NCBI GenBank assembly: GCA_028826165.1
Contig: JAPDFW010000069.1
Coordinates: forward strand, 248,001 to 312,000
Origin: Anaeramoeba ignava
Taxonomy: Eukaryota > Metamonada > Anaeramoebidae
DNA length: 64,000 nt
Reading direction: 5' to 3'
Of this stretch, positions 51,567-61,635 are shown in pieces; the first letter of the stretch is position 1, and each line of letters opens with the position of its first letter. The position numbers and the translations under genes were made by a program. Below the pieces are notes generated by a model that worked only from the letters and a program-made list of their open reading frames with translations, ran no database searches and was not told the DNA's origin.

Positions 51567-53897
51567 ATGGATGATGAAAAATTTCATGGAATAATAAAAC
51601 CAATAGACACATTAGCAGGACATACATTTGCAGTAAATTCAATAATCAAGCATGGAAACCACGCATTCAGTTCATCAGACGATAGAACAATAAAAGAATG
51701 GGATCTTTTAACAGGAAACGAAATAAACACACTTACTGGACATGAAGGCAAAGTAATATCGTTGCGTGTGCACAACGGGGATCTTTATTCCACGAGCCAA
51801 GACCACACTGTGCGCTCTTGGAACCCCAAAACGGGAGAACAGAAACTTGTGTTTTCGGGACACGAAGGCCGGATAACATGTTTCGGGCTTGACGGCGAAA
51901 GATTGTTTTCCGGCTCCGCAGATAACACGATCCGTTTGTGGAACACGAAAACTGGCAATTGCGGGCACGTGTTTTCCGGCCATACCGACCAAATTTCTGG
52001 ACTTCATGTTTTGCAAAATACGCTGTATTCAGCAAGTGTAGATAAGACATTGCAGTCTTGGGATACAGAGACAGGTCAATGTACAAATGTTTTTGTTGGA
52101 CACCCGTCATGGGTGTTTTGTTTGGAATACAATAATGGCATTTTGTATTCCGGCTCAAAAGACGGATCGATTCGTGCTTGGGATCCGCAAACAGGAATGT
52201 GCACGCGCGTCTTTGAATTCCATCACTATCCTGTTATAAAGATTGAGGTCCACGATGGTGTCTTGTATTCCGGCTCTTGGGATGGCACTATTGGCTGTTT
52301 TAACATATCTTCCGGCCAACCGATTCGCATTTTTGAAGGACATTCCGGCAAAATCACAACGTTTAAAATTGAGGAAAATTTGCTTTTTTCTTGTTCAAGA
52401 GACAGAACAATGCGCGCTTGGAATTTGCGGAATGGAAGATGCGATTTCTTGTTCGAAGGATCCAAAAGTCCGATAAATTGCGTTCTTGTTGACGATGACT
52501 ATATCGCTACTGGCTGTCAAGACGCTAAGATAATCAAGTGGCCAAGTATAAAGGGCAAAAAGTCCAAAGGTGTGACAGTGACAAGCTCAAAAGGCTCAAA
52601 GAAAAAGGACAGGAAACTCTATATAAAAGGGGATCCTGACTTGGCGTTGATTAAAACAATGTACATTGATTACGACGAGAAAAAAGAGCATCTTGAATCC
52701 ATCTCAAACGCCTTTAAAGAGTACTCCACATTTGGCAACCAGGAAGTCAGTGACGGCAAGTTGTTTTCTGAAGAACTCTCGCGGTTTGGCAGTGATTTGA
52801 CAGCATGCGTCTCAAAAGGCGCCAACATTGACACCACCTATCAAAGTCCCAGCAAAACAACCAAACAGACACAGCCTACAGACTCGCAGAGCAACCCTAC
52901 GCAAGAGCAAACCCCGCAAATCTCTCTCGGGCCTCTCGGCGAGCTCGGCGTTCTCGAGTCAACAATAAACTATCTTGAACTTGTTTCCCATTTCGATGAA
53001 GTTGACGACGACATTGGCATCTTTCTCCGCGAATTTGCCGGACTTCAAAACAGACTCGAAAAAGAAAAAGAACGTCTTTATGTCTCTGTCAACAAGCAGT
53101 TTTATAAACCTCTTCGCAATTTTTCCCAACTTCTCAAAAGAGCAAAGCGTTCAATCCAAAATTGCGATACAGCAAGAAAAGAATATGTCAGTAAAAAGAA
53201 AAAACGGACTTCTCAAGCAAATCAATTTAATGTTTTGGAAACTCGATTTGAACTGGCAAAACTTGAAGCAAAAAATAAAATGGAAGAAATTGAAATGCAT
53301 CAGGACATCAACTTTCTCCGCAGCGTATGCACGCTTATGAAACTACAATTTGAATTCCATCGCAATGCTTATGATCTTCTCAACGAGATAGAACCATTGA
53401 TTGGGATCCTTCAGGGAAAAATTGCTCTCTTTGAGGCTAAAAGATCCGCTTATATGCTTCAGAATATTCAGTTGCCGGGAGAAAAACGCCGGAAAAAACC
53501 AGAACCTAAAAAATTTTTGACACTTCGTGCTTATGACGCTCAAAATGAAAATGAACTTAGTTTCGAACAGGATGTCATTGTCAATCTTGTTGAGAAAAAA
53601 AGGAAAATGAGTCTTGGTGAAATTGATGGCAAAACAGGGTTATTTCCAAATTCGCTTGTGATGCCTTTTTATGATGGCACTGAAACTGATACTGAAGAGG
53701 ATATTGTTGACACAGACAACTATGAATCAGAAAAGACTGAAACTGATGGCGAATCAAGAACAACTGACTTTGGCGATGAGCAGCATAGTCAACTTCATGT
53801 TCCCAGAGAAGATAGTCAACTTATTGAACAAGATTTTGGAGATGATGATAATGATGATAATGATGATGATAATGAAAATGATAATGAAAATAATTAA
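51567..53897 (+). CDS. WD40-BAR-SH3 protein
   Basis: A single exon of 776 residues. Residues about 10-330 hold seven WD40 repeats of the GHxGxVxxLxxxxxxLYSGSxDxTIRxW type. A basic linker (KGKKSKG) follows, then helices from about 350 to 640 that resemble an ASAP/oligophrenin-type BAR domain (FKEYSTFGNQEV, LREFAGLQNRLEKEKERLYVSV, CDTARKEYVSKKKKR, CTLMKLQFEFHRNAYDLL), interrupted by a Thr/Gln/Pro-rich loop (about 420-455). An SH3 domain (about 650-705) has TLRAYDAQNENELSF and GLFPNSLVMPF. The tail is acidic, ending in Asp/Asn repeats. BAR domains bend membranes and SH3 domains bind proline motifs, so an endocytic or actin scaffold is likely; the WD40 fusion is unusual. Confidence 0.85.
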   Translation: MDDEKFHGIIKPIDTLAGHTFAVNSIIKHGNHAFSSSDDRTIKEWDLLTGNEINTLTGHEGKVISLRVHNGDLYSTSQDHTVRSWNPKTGEQKLVFSGHEGRITCFGLDGERLFSGSADNTIRLWNTKTGNCGHVFSGHTDQISGLHVLQNTLYSASVDKTLQSWDTETGQCTNVFVGHPSWVFCLEYNNGILYSGSKDGSIRAWDPQTGMCTRVFEFHHYPVIKIEVHDGVLYSGSWDGTIGCFNISSGQPIRIFEGHSGKITTFKIEENLLFSCSRDRTMRAWNLRNGRCDFLFEGSKSPINCVLVDDDYIATGCQDAKIIKWPSIKGKKSKGVTVTSSKGSKKKDRKLYIKGDPDLALIKTMYIDYDEKKEHLESISNAFKEYSTFGNQEVSDGKLFSEELSRFGSDLTACVSKGANIDTTYQSPSKTTKQTQPTDSQSNPTQEQTPQISLGPLGELGVLESTINYLELVSHFDEVDDDIGIFLREFAGLQNRLEKEKERLYVSVNKQFYKPLRNFSQLLKRAKRSIQNCDTARKEYVSKKKKRTSQANQFNVLETRFELAKLEAKNKMEEIEMHQDINFLRSVCTLMKLQFEFHRNAYDLLNEIEPLIGILQGKIALFEAKRSAYMLQNIQLPGEKRRKKPEPKKFLTLRAYDAQNENELSFEQDVIVNLVEKKRKMSLGEIDGKTGLFPNSLVMPFYDGTETDTEEDIVDTDNYESEKTETDGESRTTDFGDEQHSQLHVPREDSQLIEQDFGDDDNDDNDDDNENDNENN

Positions 53898-54124
53898 TGA
53901 AATAATTAATGAAACAATTAATGAAATAATTAATGAAATAATTAATAACTGATTTTTTTTCTTTCTTTCTTTCTTTCTTTCTTGGCATTTATTTTAAGTG
54001 TCAATTCCAAATGTTATTGCATTACTTTCTTTCATTTTTTTCACAGAAATAATAAAACGAATTTTTTAATTTTTCATTTTTCATTTTTCATTTTTCATTT
54101 TTCATTTTTCTCTTTTTTTTAAAA
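53898..54124. other. Spacer with microrepeats and CATTTTT cluster
   Basis: A run of AATTAATGAAAT repeats follows directly after the stop. A TTTC microsatellite (53955-53982) comes next, and then five TTTTTCATTTTTC units at 54071-54110 just ahead of the next start. Confidence 0.7.
54071..54110 (+). promoter_or_regulatory. CATTTTT cluster before the Kelch-BTB gene
   Basis: Five perfect TTTTTCA repeats, 15-55 bp before the start at 54125, contain overlapping TCATTTTTCATT. It is the clearest example of the recurrent upstream motif. Confidence 0.45.
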
Positions 54125-57061
54125 ATGTTAGTTATTCCTGAAATCGAATGGACAAAAATAGAACCAACAACACAAACTCCAACTCAAAGATGGGGACATA
54201 GACTAGTTTCTGAAGGAGAAACAGTATACGTTTACGGTGGATATTCACCACCAGACAACAGCTGGTCTAACGATGTGTGGAAATTTGATATGAGAAGCAA
54301 AAAATGGGAAAAATTATCAACAACTGGAACAAAACCTGATGGAATTTTTGGATCAGAAACAGTTTTTTATAATAACAACATTTACGTTTTTGGGGGATCA
54401 TCCGGATTCAGTTACACAAACTCAATAAGCAAACTAGATCTTAAGACAAATAGATGGGAACGGATCAAAGCAAAAGGAAAATTACCGCGTGCAAGATCAC
54501 ATTTGTGTTCGACAGTTTACGAAAACAAGATGATTATTTTTGGCGGTTGGGATAATTGGAATAATTTAAGATTTAACGAAGTTCATTCGTTTGATTTCAA
54601 GACATTGGAATGGGAAGTTTTAGAGCCGAAAGATAAATACAGTATCCCAGGATTAGCCGGACCAACAGCACATCTATTTGGGTCAAAATTGGTTGTATTT
54701 GGCGGCAATTATCTTGAAAAAAACACCCCCAAACGGACAAATGATGTTTTTCTTTTTGATCTTCGAAAGCAAGTGTGGGAAGGTCCTTTGAATGCGCAAG
54801 GAACAAAGCCAAAACCCCGCGCGTCGCATTCAAGTATTCTTTATAAAGACCGTTATCTTTTTATTTATGGCGGTTGGGACGGTAACGAAGCCTTTAAAGA
54901 TTACTGCTATTTTGACTTGATCACAAAGACTTGGTTTCCTATTCATTCTAAGGGGTCAGTCCCCCCTGGTCTTATTGGTCATGGTTCAACTTATCTTCCC
55001 GAGTCAAATAAAATGGTTCTTTTTGCTGGTGATGTTGGAAACAGAAATGCTATTAACGACATGTTCGTTCTTCAGTTTATGAGAATGCAACAAACTATTT
55101 TGGATAATTTTTTTAATACTCGTTTGTTTTGTGATGCGTCTGTTAAATGCGCAAATTTTGTTGAAGTTCCTTATCATCTTTGTATTCTTCAAGCTCGTTG
55201 TCCTAATGATCTTATTTTCCGTTCAGTTGCTCCTTCTTATAAATCTTCTGTTGTTCTTTCTGTTTTGAGATTCTTGTATACTGATATTATTCAGGTTGTT
55301 CCTGATGATATTGAAGCTGTTTTACAATGTGCTGAAAGGCTTGGTTTGTATTCTATGATTGAGAATATGAAAGAAAATCCGAATTTAGAGAATCGTAAGT
55401 TTTTTTTTAAAATGAATTTTTATCCGATTTTAATTTATAATTTTAATTTTAATTTTAAATATAATTTTATAAATGAATTTTATAAATGAATTTTAATTTT
55501 AATTTATAAATGAATTTTTATCCAATTTTAATTTATAAATGAATTTTAAATTATAAATGAATTTTAATTTTGATTTTAATTTATAAATTTAATTTTAATT
55601 TTAATTATAATTTTATAAATGAATTTTATAAATGGATTTTTAATTTTAATTTTAATTTATAAATGAATTTTTATCCGATTTTAATTTATAATTTTAATTT
55701 TAATTTTAAATATAATTTTATAAATTTAATTTTATAAATTTAATTTTATAAATGAATTTTAATTTTAATTTTCAAATGAATTTTTATCCGATTTTAATTT
55801 ATAATTTTAATTTTAATTTTATAAATGAATTTTTATCCGATTTTAATTTATAAATTTAATTTTAATTTTAAATATAATTTTATAAATGAATTTTAATTTT
55901 AATTTTATAAATTTAATTTTATAAATGAATTTTATAAATTTAATTTTATAAATGAATTTTATAAATTTAATTTTATAAATGAATTTTATAAATTTAATTT
56001 TATAAATGAATTTTAATTTTAAATATAATTTTATAAATGAATTTTAATTTTAAATATAATTTTATAAATGAATTTTAAATTATAAATGAATTTTAAATTA
56101 TAAATTTAATTTTAATTTTAATTATAATTTATAAATGAATTTTTATCCGATTTTAATTTATAATTTTAATTTTAATTTTAAATATAATTTTATAAATGAA
56201 TTTTAATTTTAATTTTAATTTATAAATGAATTTTTATCCGATTTTAATTTTTAATTTTAATTTTAAATTATAAATGAATTTTAAATTATAAATGAATTTT
56301 TATCCGATTTTAATTTATAAATTTAATTTTAATTTTAAATATAATTTTAAATTATAAATGAATTTTAAATTATAAATGAATTTTAAATTATAAATGAATT
56401 TTAATTTATAAATGAATTTTTATCCGATTTTAATTTATAAATGAATTTTAAATTATAAATGAATTTTAAATTATAAATGAATTTTAATTTTAATTTATAA
56501 ATGAATTTTTATCCTATTTTAATTTTAATTATAATTTTAATTTATAAATGAATTATTTTTATTTTTCTCATAAAAAAAATAGCAAATTTACTTGCACAAA
56601 AAAAAGGACAATTCAATAAAGTTGCAGAAGATCTAGCACAACTTTATTATGCAGAATCAGGAAAAGATTTCACAATCGAAATAGGATCAACATTATTACC
56701 AATTCATAAACCAATTCTTGCATTAAGATCTGGATTATTTCGAGATATGTTTCTAAGTGTTGTTGATACATCAAACAAAGCACCTGATCCAAGCGGAAGA
56801 AGTGAAGAAACATTAAAAGTTTTAATCAAATTCCTTTATTTTAATTCAATTGATCCAAATGTTCTTAATTTTGACTTGGCTTATGAATTACTTGATGCAG
56901 TTCATTATTATCAACTCCAAGATGATACTTTATTGCAAATTTGTGTCAATTATTTCAAACAAAATTTGAATGAGAAAAATTTTGAATTTGTTCTTGAAAA
57001 AGCTGATACTTTTGATATTGTTGAATTGATTCATTTTATTGAAGAAAATTTTTTAAAATAA
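54125..57061 (+). CDS. Kelch-repeat protein with two BTB domains (LZTR1-like layout)
   Basis: Exons 54125-55394 and 56583-57061 give 582 residues in phase. Six kelch repeats (about 10-320; [43 protein letters not shown]) form a propeller. A first, weak BTB-like domain (about 335-420: [33 protein letters not shown]) and a second BTB (about 445-580: [30 protein letters not shown]) follow. The intron splits the two BTB domains. Kelch followed by two BTB domains is the LZTR1 arrangement, a CUL3 adaptor acting on RAS-family GTPases; that function is inference here. Codons change from A-ending at the 5' end to T-ending near 55,300. Confidence 0.88.
55395..56582 (+). repeat. AAATGAATTTTTATCCGATTT-type repeats in the Kelch-BTB intron
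   Basis: A 1.2-kb intron of mixed units: TTTTAATTTATAAATGAA, TTTTTATCCGATTTTAATT and TTTAATTTTATAAATG. The CCGAT core recurs about ten times. The donor is GTAAGT and the acceptor AATAG. Confidence 0.9.
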
Positions 57062-57126
57062 AATCGGAAAAAATTTTAAAAAATAAAAAATTCATTTTTC
57101 TCATTTTTCATTTTAATTTTAAGAAA

Positions 57127-58709
57127 ATGCAAATTTTTGTTAAAACTTTAACAGGAAAAACAATTACTATTGAAATTGATCCAACAGATACAATAGAATT
57201 TTTAAAATACAAAATTTATGAAAGAGAAGAAATTCCAATTTGTGTTCAAAGATTAATTTTTGCAGGAAAACACTTAGAAAATGAAAAAACTTTAAAACAT
57301 TATAATATTCAAAAAGAATCAACAATTCAGCTTCTTATAGGATTAACAGAACTTCCAAATAGTTCAACAGGTATTAAAACATCTGATGGTCAATTTATTT
57401 CAATTGAAAATGCTTGTCCTCATTGTAAATCAGGTGGAACAATTAATAATTTAAAAGCAAAAATTGAAGAAAAATATTCAATTCCTTTTGAAAATCAAAA
57501 ATTATTTTATAATGGAAATCTTTTAGAAAATGATAAAAATACAGTGATTATGAAATGAGTTGTGCTGCTGAAGTATATTTAGATTATGATTTAAAAGATT
57601 TTTCATTTCCAATTTTTATTAAATCATCAAATAACAAAATTTTCAAAGTTTTCTTATTAAATTCTCAAAATCTTCCAAATATTCAATTTAATCATTTAAA
57701 ACAAAAAATTGAATCAATAACAAAAATTCCTAAAAATGAACAAAAACTATTTTACAAAGATGTTGAATTGAAAGATGATAAATCACTTTCAGATTATGAT
57801 ATTTCCAAAGATTCAATAATAGATTTGAAAAACAAATTCCGAAAACAGAAATTGGGTCTTAAAGTAGTGGCTTTAGATCAAACTATGCAAATAATTGAAT
57901 TTTCACCATTTTGTAAAATCAAAAAAATTCGAGAAGAATTAAAAGCTCAAAAATATCTATTTTGGAATAAATCTTTATTTTTTGGAAAATTTATTCTTGA
58001 AGATAAAAAAACAATTTTTGATTATGGAATTGAAAATGGTGATACAATTTATTTATTTATGAAGATTTTTATTGAAATATCTCCAAAAAAAAGAATTGAA
58101 ATTGAATTTGAATTTGAAACAAATTTAACAATTAAAAATATCAAAGAATTATTTCAACAAAAAATGAAAGAAGAATTAATAAATCAAGATTTCTTTATTA
58201 TTTTCAATAATCAAACACTTCAAGATAATCAGAAACTAAATGAATGTGGAATTAGAAATCAATCAATTCTTTCTTATTTAATCAAAATCAATATTCAAGC
58301 TTTAGATGGGAAAATAAATGAATTATTTATTTCACCTTATTTAACAATTAATGAATTTTTAAATGAATTATATTTAAAAGGAATTTCAGAAAAAAATATT
58401 CAATTCAATGATAAATTAATTACAAATTTCCAAAAAGAACAGAAAATAAATGAATGTGGAATTGAAAATCAATCAATTCTTTCCTATTTAATTACAATCA
58501 AAATATTCCAATTAATTGATAAAAGTTATTTTACTATTGATTGTTCTGATAATGAAACTATTCAAAATTTAGAACAAAAAATCAAAAAAGAAAAACAAAT
58601 TGAAAAAGAATTTAAACTAATATTCAATGGAAAAGAACTTGATAAAGAAAAGAAGATTAATGAATATCAAATCAAACATAATTCAATTTTAAGAATGATT
58701 TTCCTTTAA
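57127..58709 (+). CDS. Multi-ubiquitin-like protein, copy 1 (one frame break)
   Basis: About 527 residues if a missing A near 57533-57538 is allowed for; copy 2 has GATAAAAAATAC where this copy has GATAAAAATAC. Seven ubiquitin-like domains follow each other. The first is close to ubiquitin ([38 protein letters not shown]) and keeps K6, K11, K27, K29, K48, K63, L8 and I44, but continues into GLTELPN instead of a Gly-Gly end. Domain 2 carries CPHCKSGG; the later ones are increasingly divergent. With no processing site the chain should stay intact, so a scaffold or shuttle that mimics a ubiquitin chain is plausible (inference). As it stands the sequence gives a 143-residue product ending in TGA plus an out-of-frame remainder. 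Confidence 0.8.
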
Positions 58710-58760
58710 TTTATTTTCCACTTTTTTTTTTTAATCTATCAAAAAAAAATTTCCAAAAAA

Positions 58761-58795
58761 TTCATTTTTCATTTTTTTCATTTTTTTCATTTTTA
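58761..58795 (+). promoter_or_regulatory. CATTTTT cluster before poly-UBL copy 2
   Basis: Four TTTCATTTTTT units precede the start at 58820 by 25-60 bp. Copy 1 has a similar shorter cluster at 57092-57115. Confidence 0.4.
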
Positions 58796-58819
58796 TTTTT
58801 AATTTTTTTAAAAAAGAAA

Positions 58820-60544
58820 ATGCAAATTTTTGTTAAAACTTTAACTGGAAGAACAATTACTATTGAAATTGAACCAACAGATACAATAGAACTTTTAAAA
58901 CAAATTATATTTGGAATTGAAAATTTACCAATTTGTGATCAATGGTTAAGATTTTCAGGAAAAGAATTAGAAAATGAAAAAACTTTAGAACAATATAATA
59001 TTCAAAAAGAATCAACAATCCATATTGTTATAAGATTAGATCCTCCAAATAGTTCAACATATATCACAACATCTGATGGTCAATTTATTTCAATTGAAAA
59101 TGCTTGTCCTCATTGTAAATCAGGTGGAACAATTAATAATTTAAAAGCAAAAATTGAAGAAAAATATTCAATTCCTTTTGAAAATCAAAAATTATTTTAT
59201 AATGGAAATCTTTTGGAAAATGATAAAAAATACATTGATTATGAAATGAGTTGTGCTGCTAAAGTATATTTAGATTATGATTTAAAAGATTTTTCATTTC
59301 CAATTTTTATTAAATCATCAAATAACAAAATTTTCAAAGTTTTCTTATTAAATTCTCAAAATCTTCCAAATATTCAATTTAATCATTTAAAACAAAAAAT
59401 TGAATCAATAACAAAAATTCCTAAAAATGAACAAAAACTATTTTACAAAGATGTTGAATTGAAAGATGATAAATCACTTTCAGATTATGGTATCTCTAAA
59501 GATTCAACAATAGATTTGAAAAACGAATGTAAAAAGAAAGAATGGAGTCTTCAAGTGTTTGGCTTAAATAATTCTTCTTCACTAATTCTTATTTCACCAT
59601 TTTGTAAAATCAAACAAATTCGAGAAAAATTAAAAGCTCAAAAATATCCATTTTGGAATAAACCTTTATTTTTTGGAAAATTTATTCTTGAAGATAAAAA
59701 AACAATTTTTGATTATGGGATTGAAAATGATGATAGAATTTATTCATTTATGAAGATTTTTATTGAAATATCTCCAGAAAAAAGAATTGAATTTGAATTT
59801 GAATTTGAAACAAATTTAACAATTAAAAATATCAAAGAATTATTTCAACAAAAAATGAAAGAAGAATTAATAAATCAAGATTTCTTTCTCATTTTCAATA
59901 ATCAAATACTTCAAGATAATCAAAAACTAAATGAATGTGGAATTTTAAATTATTCAGTTATTTCTTATTTAATCAAAATTAATATTCAAGCTTTAGATGG
60001 GAAAATAAATGAATTATTTATTTCACCTTATTTAACAATTAATGAATTTTTAAATGAATTATATTTAAATGGAATTTCAGAAAAAAATATTCAATTCAAT
60101 GATAAATTAATTACAAATTTTCAAAAAGAACAAAAATTAATTGAATTTGGAATTCAAAACGAATCAATTCTCTTTTATTCAATCAAAATCTATATTTTAA
60201 CTTTAAAAGAGAAGATTATTGAATTAATTGTTTCACCTTATTTAACAATTAATGAATTTTTAAATGAATTATATTTAAAAGGAATTTCAGAAAAAAATCT
60301 TCATTTTAATAATAAATTAATTACAAATTTCCAAAAAGAACAAAAATTAATTGAATGCGGAATTGGAAATCAATCAATTCTTTCTTATTTAATTACAATC
60401 AAAATATTCCAATTAATTGATAAAAGTTATTTTACTATTGATTATGTTGATAATGAAACTATTCAAAATTTAGAACAAAAAATCAAAAAAGAAAAACAAA
60501 TTGAAAAAGAATTTAAACTAATATTCAATGGGAAAAGAACTTGA
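58820..60544 (+). CDS. Multi-ubiquitin-like protein, copy 2 (C-terminus cut by frameshift)
   Basis: 574 residues. It is a tandem duplicate of the gene 110 bp upstream, with long stretches identical at the base level (for example 57390-57530 against 59073-59213). It has one extra ubiquitin-like unit ([19 protein letters not shown]...), making eight, from duplication of the [10 protein letters not shown] unit. The first unit is more diverged from ubiquitin ([26 protein letters not shown]). The last unit ends FNGKRT then TGA. Compared with copy 1 there is an extra G (GGGAAAAG) and two bases fewer just after, which removes about 38 residues. This is the only CDS besides the broken copy 1 frame that stops at TGA. 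Confidence 0.8.
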   Translation: MQIFVKTLTGRTITIEIEPTDTIELLKQIIFGIENLPICDQWLRFSGKELENEKTLEQYNIQKESTIHIVIRLDPPNSSTYITTSDGQFISIENACPHCKSGGTINNLKAKIEEKYSIPFENQKLFYNGNLLENDKKYIDYEMSCAAKVYLDYDLKDFSFPIFIKSSNNKIFKVFLLNSQNLPNIQFNHLKQKIESITKIPKNEQKLFYKDVELKDDKSLSDYGISKDSTIDLKNECKKKEWSLQVFGLNNSSSLILISPFCKIKQIREKLKAQKYPFWNKPLFFGKFILEDKKTIFDYGIENDDRIYSFMKIFIEISPEKRIEFEFEFETNLTIKNIKELFQQKMKEELINQDFFLIFNNQILQDNQKLNECGILNYSVISYLIKINIQALDGKINELFISPYLTINEFLNELYLNGISEKNIQFNDKLITNFQKEQKLIEFGIQNESILFYSIKIYILTLKEKIIELIVSPYLTINEFLNELYLKGISEKNLHFNNKLITNFQKEQKLIECGIGNQSILSYLITIKIFQLIDKSYFTIDYVDNETIQNLEQKIKKEKQIEKEFKLIFNGKRT

Positions 60545-60632
60545 TAAACAAAAAGATTAATGAATATCAAATCAAACATAATTCAATTTTAAGAATGATT
60601 TTCCTCTAATTTATTCTAATGTGTTTTTTTTT
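60545..60632 (+). pseudogene. Out-of-frame remnant of the copy 2 C-terminus
   Basis: Bases 60557-60608 still match the end of copy 1 ([16 protein letters not shown]) almost exactly but are cut off from the open frame. The close match suggests a recent or artefactual indel. Confidence 0.7.
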
Positions 60633-61340
60633 TTAAAAATCAGATTCTTCAGAAATTGAATCATGATTTTCATTTTCATTTTCATTTTTTTGATCCCAAT
60701 CTTTCATTTTAGCATCAAGTAAAAAATCATCTCTAAAAACTTCCCATTTTTGATTATTTTGAGGAGAATTTTCTTGAATATTTTTTTGATCTTGATTTTT
60801 TGAAACTTTAACATCTTGAGATTTCAACATTTCAAGAAATTTTCCTTTTGATAATTGTTTTGAATCTAAATCAGAATTTTCAGTTGGGATTGATTGTTGT
60901 TTTTGAATAGCATTGAATAATCTAACAACACCAATAGTTGCTATTCTATTAAGTTTTCTATCGTATTCATCATTTGTAGGAAGTTTATATTGTTTGTTTT
61001 TATTTTCTATTTGAGAAGCTTTAAAAAGTTTTTCTTCTCTTTTTTCTTTTTTTTGTTTTTCAATTTGATTTATTTTTTTTGAACTTGTTTTATTTTGTGA
61101 TAATATTGGTTGATCCACTTTTTTGATGTCCTCATTTAAAATCTGTAATATTTGCGTTTTGAATTGATTTGTTTTTTCTGTTGAATTTTGTTGTTTTTTT
61201 TTCTTGTTGAAATTTTTCTTTTTCTGTTTTTTTTTTCTTCTTTTTTGTTTTGCTTCTTTTATAATTTGTTTAATTTCATCAAATTCATTTTCTGTTTCAA
61301 TTTCTTTTTCTTCTTCAATTTCTTTATTTTTTTTATTCAT
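60633..61340 (-). CDS. RRP15: Rrp15-like ribosome biogenesis protein
   Basis: A single exon of 235 residues, close to the family size. A Lys/Glu-rich N-terminus is followed by the conserved core: EYDRKLNRIATIGVVRLFNAIQKQQ, SKGKFLEMLKSQ and WEVFRDDFLLDAKMKDWDQ. Rrp15 acts in the nucleolus on early pre-60S particles. The tail is acidic with an NE tract. It is convergent with the poly-UBL gene and head-to-head with the MT-A70 gene, 295 bp apart; TTTTTTCATTTTTT sits before its start on the minus strand. Confidence 0.88.
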   Translation of the reverse strand: MNKKNKEIEEEKEIETENEFDEIKQIIKEAKQKRRKKKQKKKNFNKKKKQQNSTEKTNQFKTQILQILNEDIKKVDQPILSQNKTSSKKINQIEKQKKEKREEKLFKASQIENKNKQYKLPTNDEYDRKLNRIATIGVVRLFNAIQKQQSIPTENSDLDSKQLSKGKFLEMLKSQDVKVSKNQDQKNIQENSPQNNQKWEVFRDDFLLDAKMKDWDQKNENENENHDSISEESDF

Positions 61341-61635
61341 AATTTAATTTTAAAAAAAAGAAAAAAATGAAAAAAATAATTTTAAAAAAAAATAAATTTT
61401 TCAAAAAGAAATTTTTAATTGAGAAATGTGTTTAAAAAAAAATTCTCAATCAAATCTCAGGTTTTTGAATTTTAAAATTATTATCTCTTGCATTTTCGAT
61501 CCAAGAAAGTAAAGAATTGTAATTAAATTAAATTTAATTTGGATTACTTTCTCTAAAATAAATGCAGAATAAAAATAAAAATTTAAATTATTTTTTTTTT
61601 TCATTTTTTTCTTTTCATTTTTTTTTTTTAAATAA
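61341..61635. promoter_or_regulatory. Divergent promoter region, RRP15 / MT-A70
   Basis: It holds CATTTTT tracts on each strand next to each start (61362-61376 minus; 61600-61622 plus). A mixed-sequence core lies at about 61420-61570, with AGAAAGTAA and TTACTTTCT forming an inverted pair (61506-61554). No RNA gene could be recognised. Confidence 0.4.

Noticed and set aside
57555-58709. Separate gene beginning MSCAAEVYL
   Set aside because: The same residues are internal in copy 2, where the frame is continuous, so this is the rest of copy 1 after a one-base loss.
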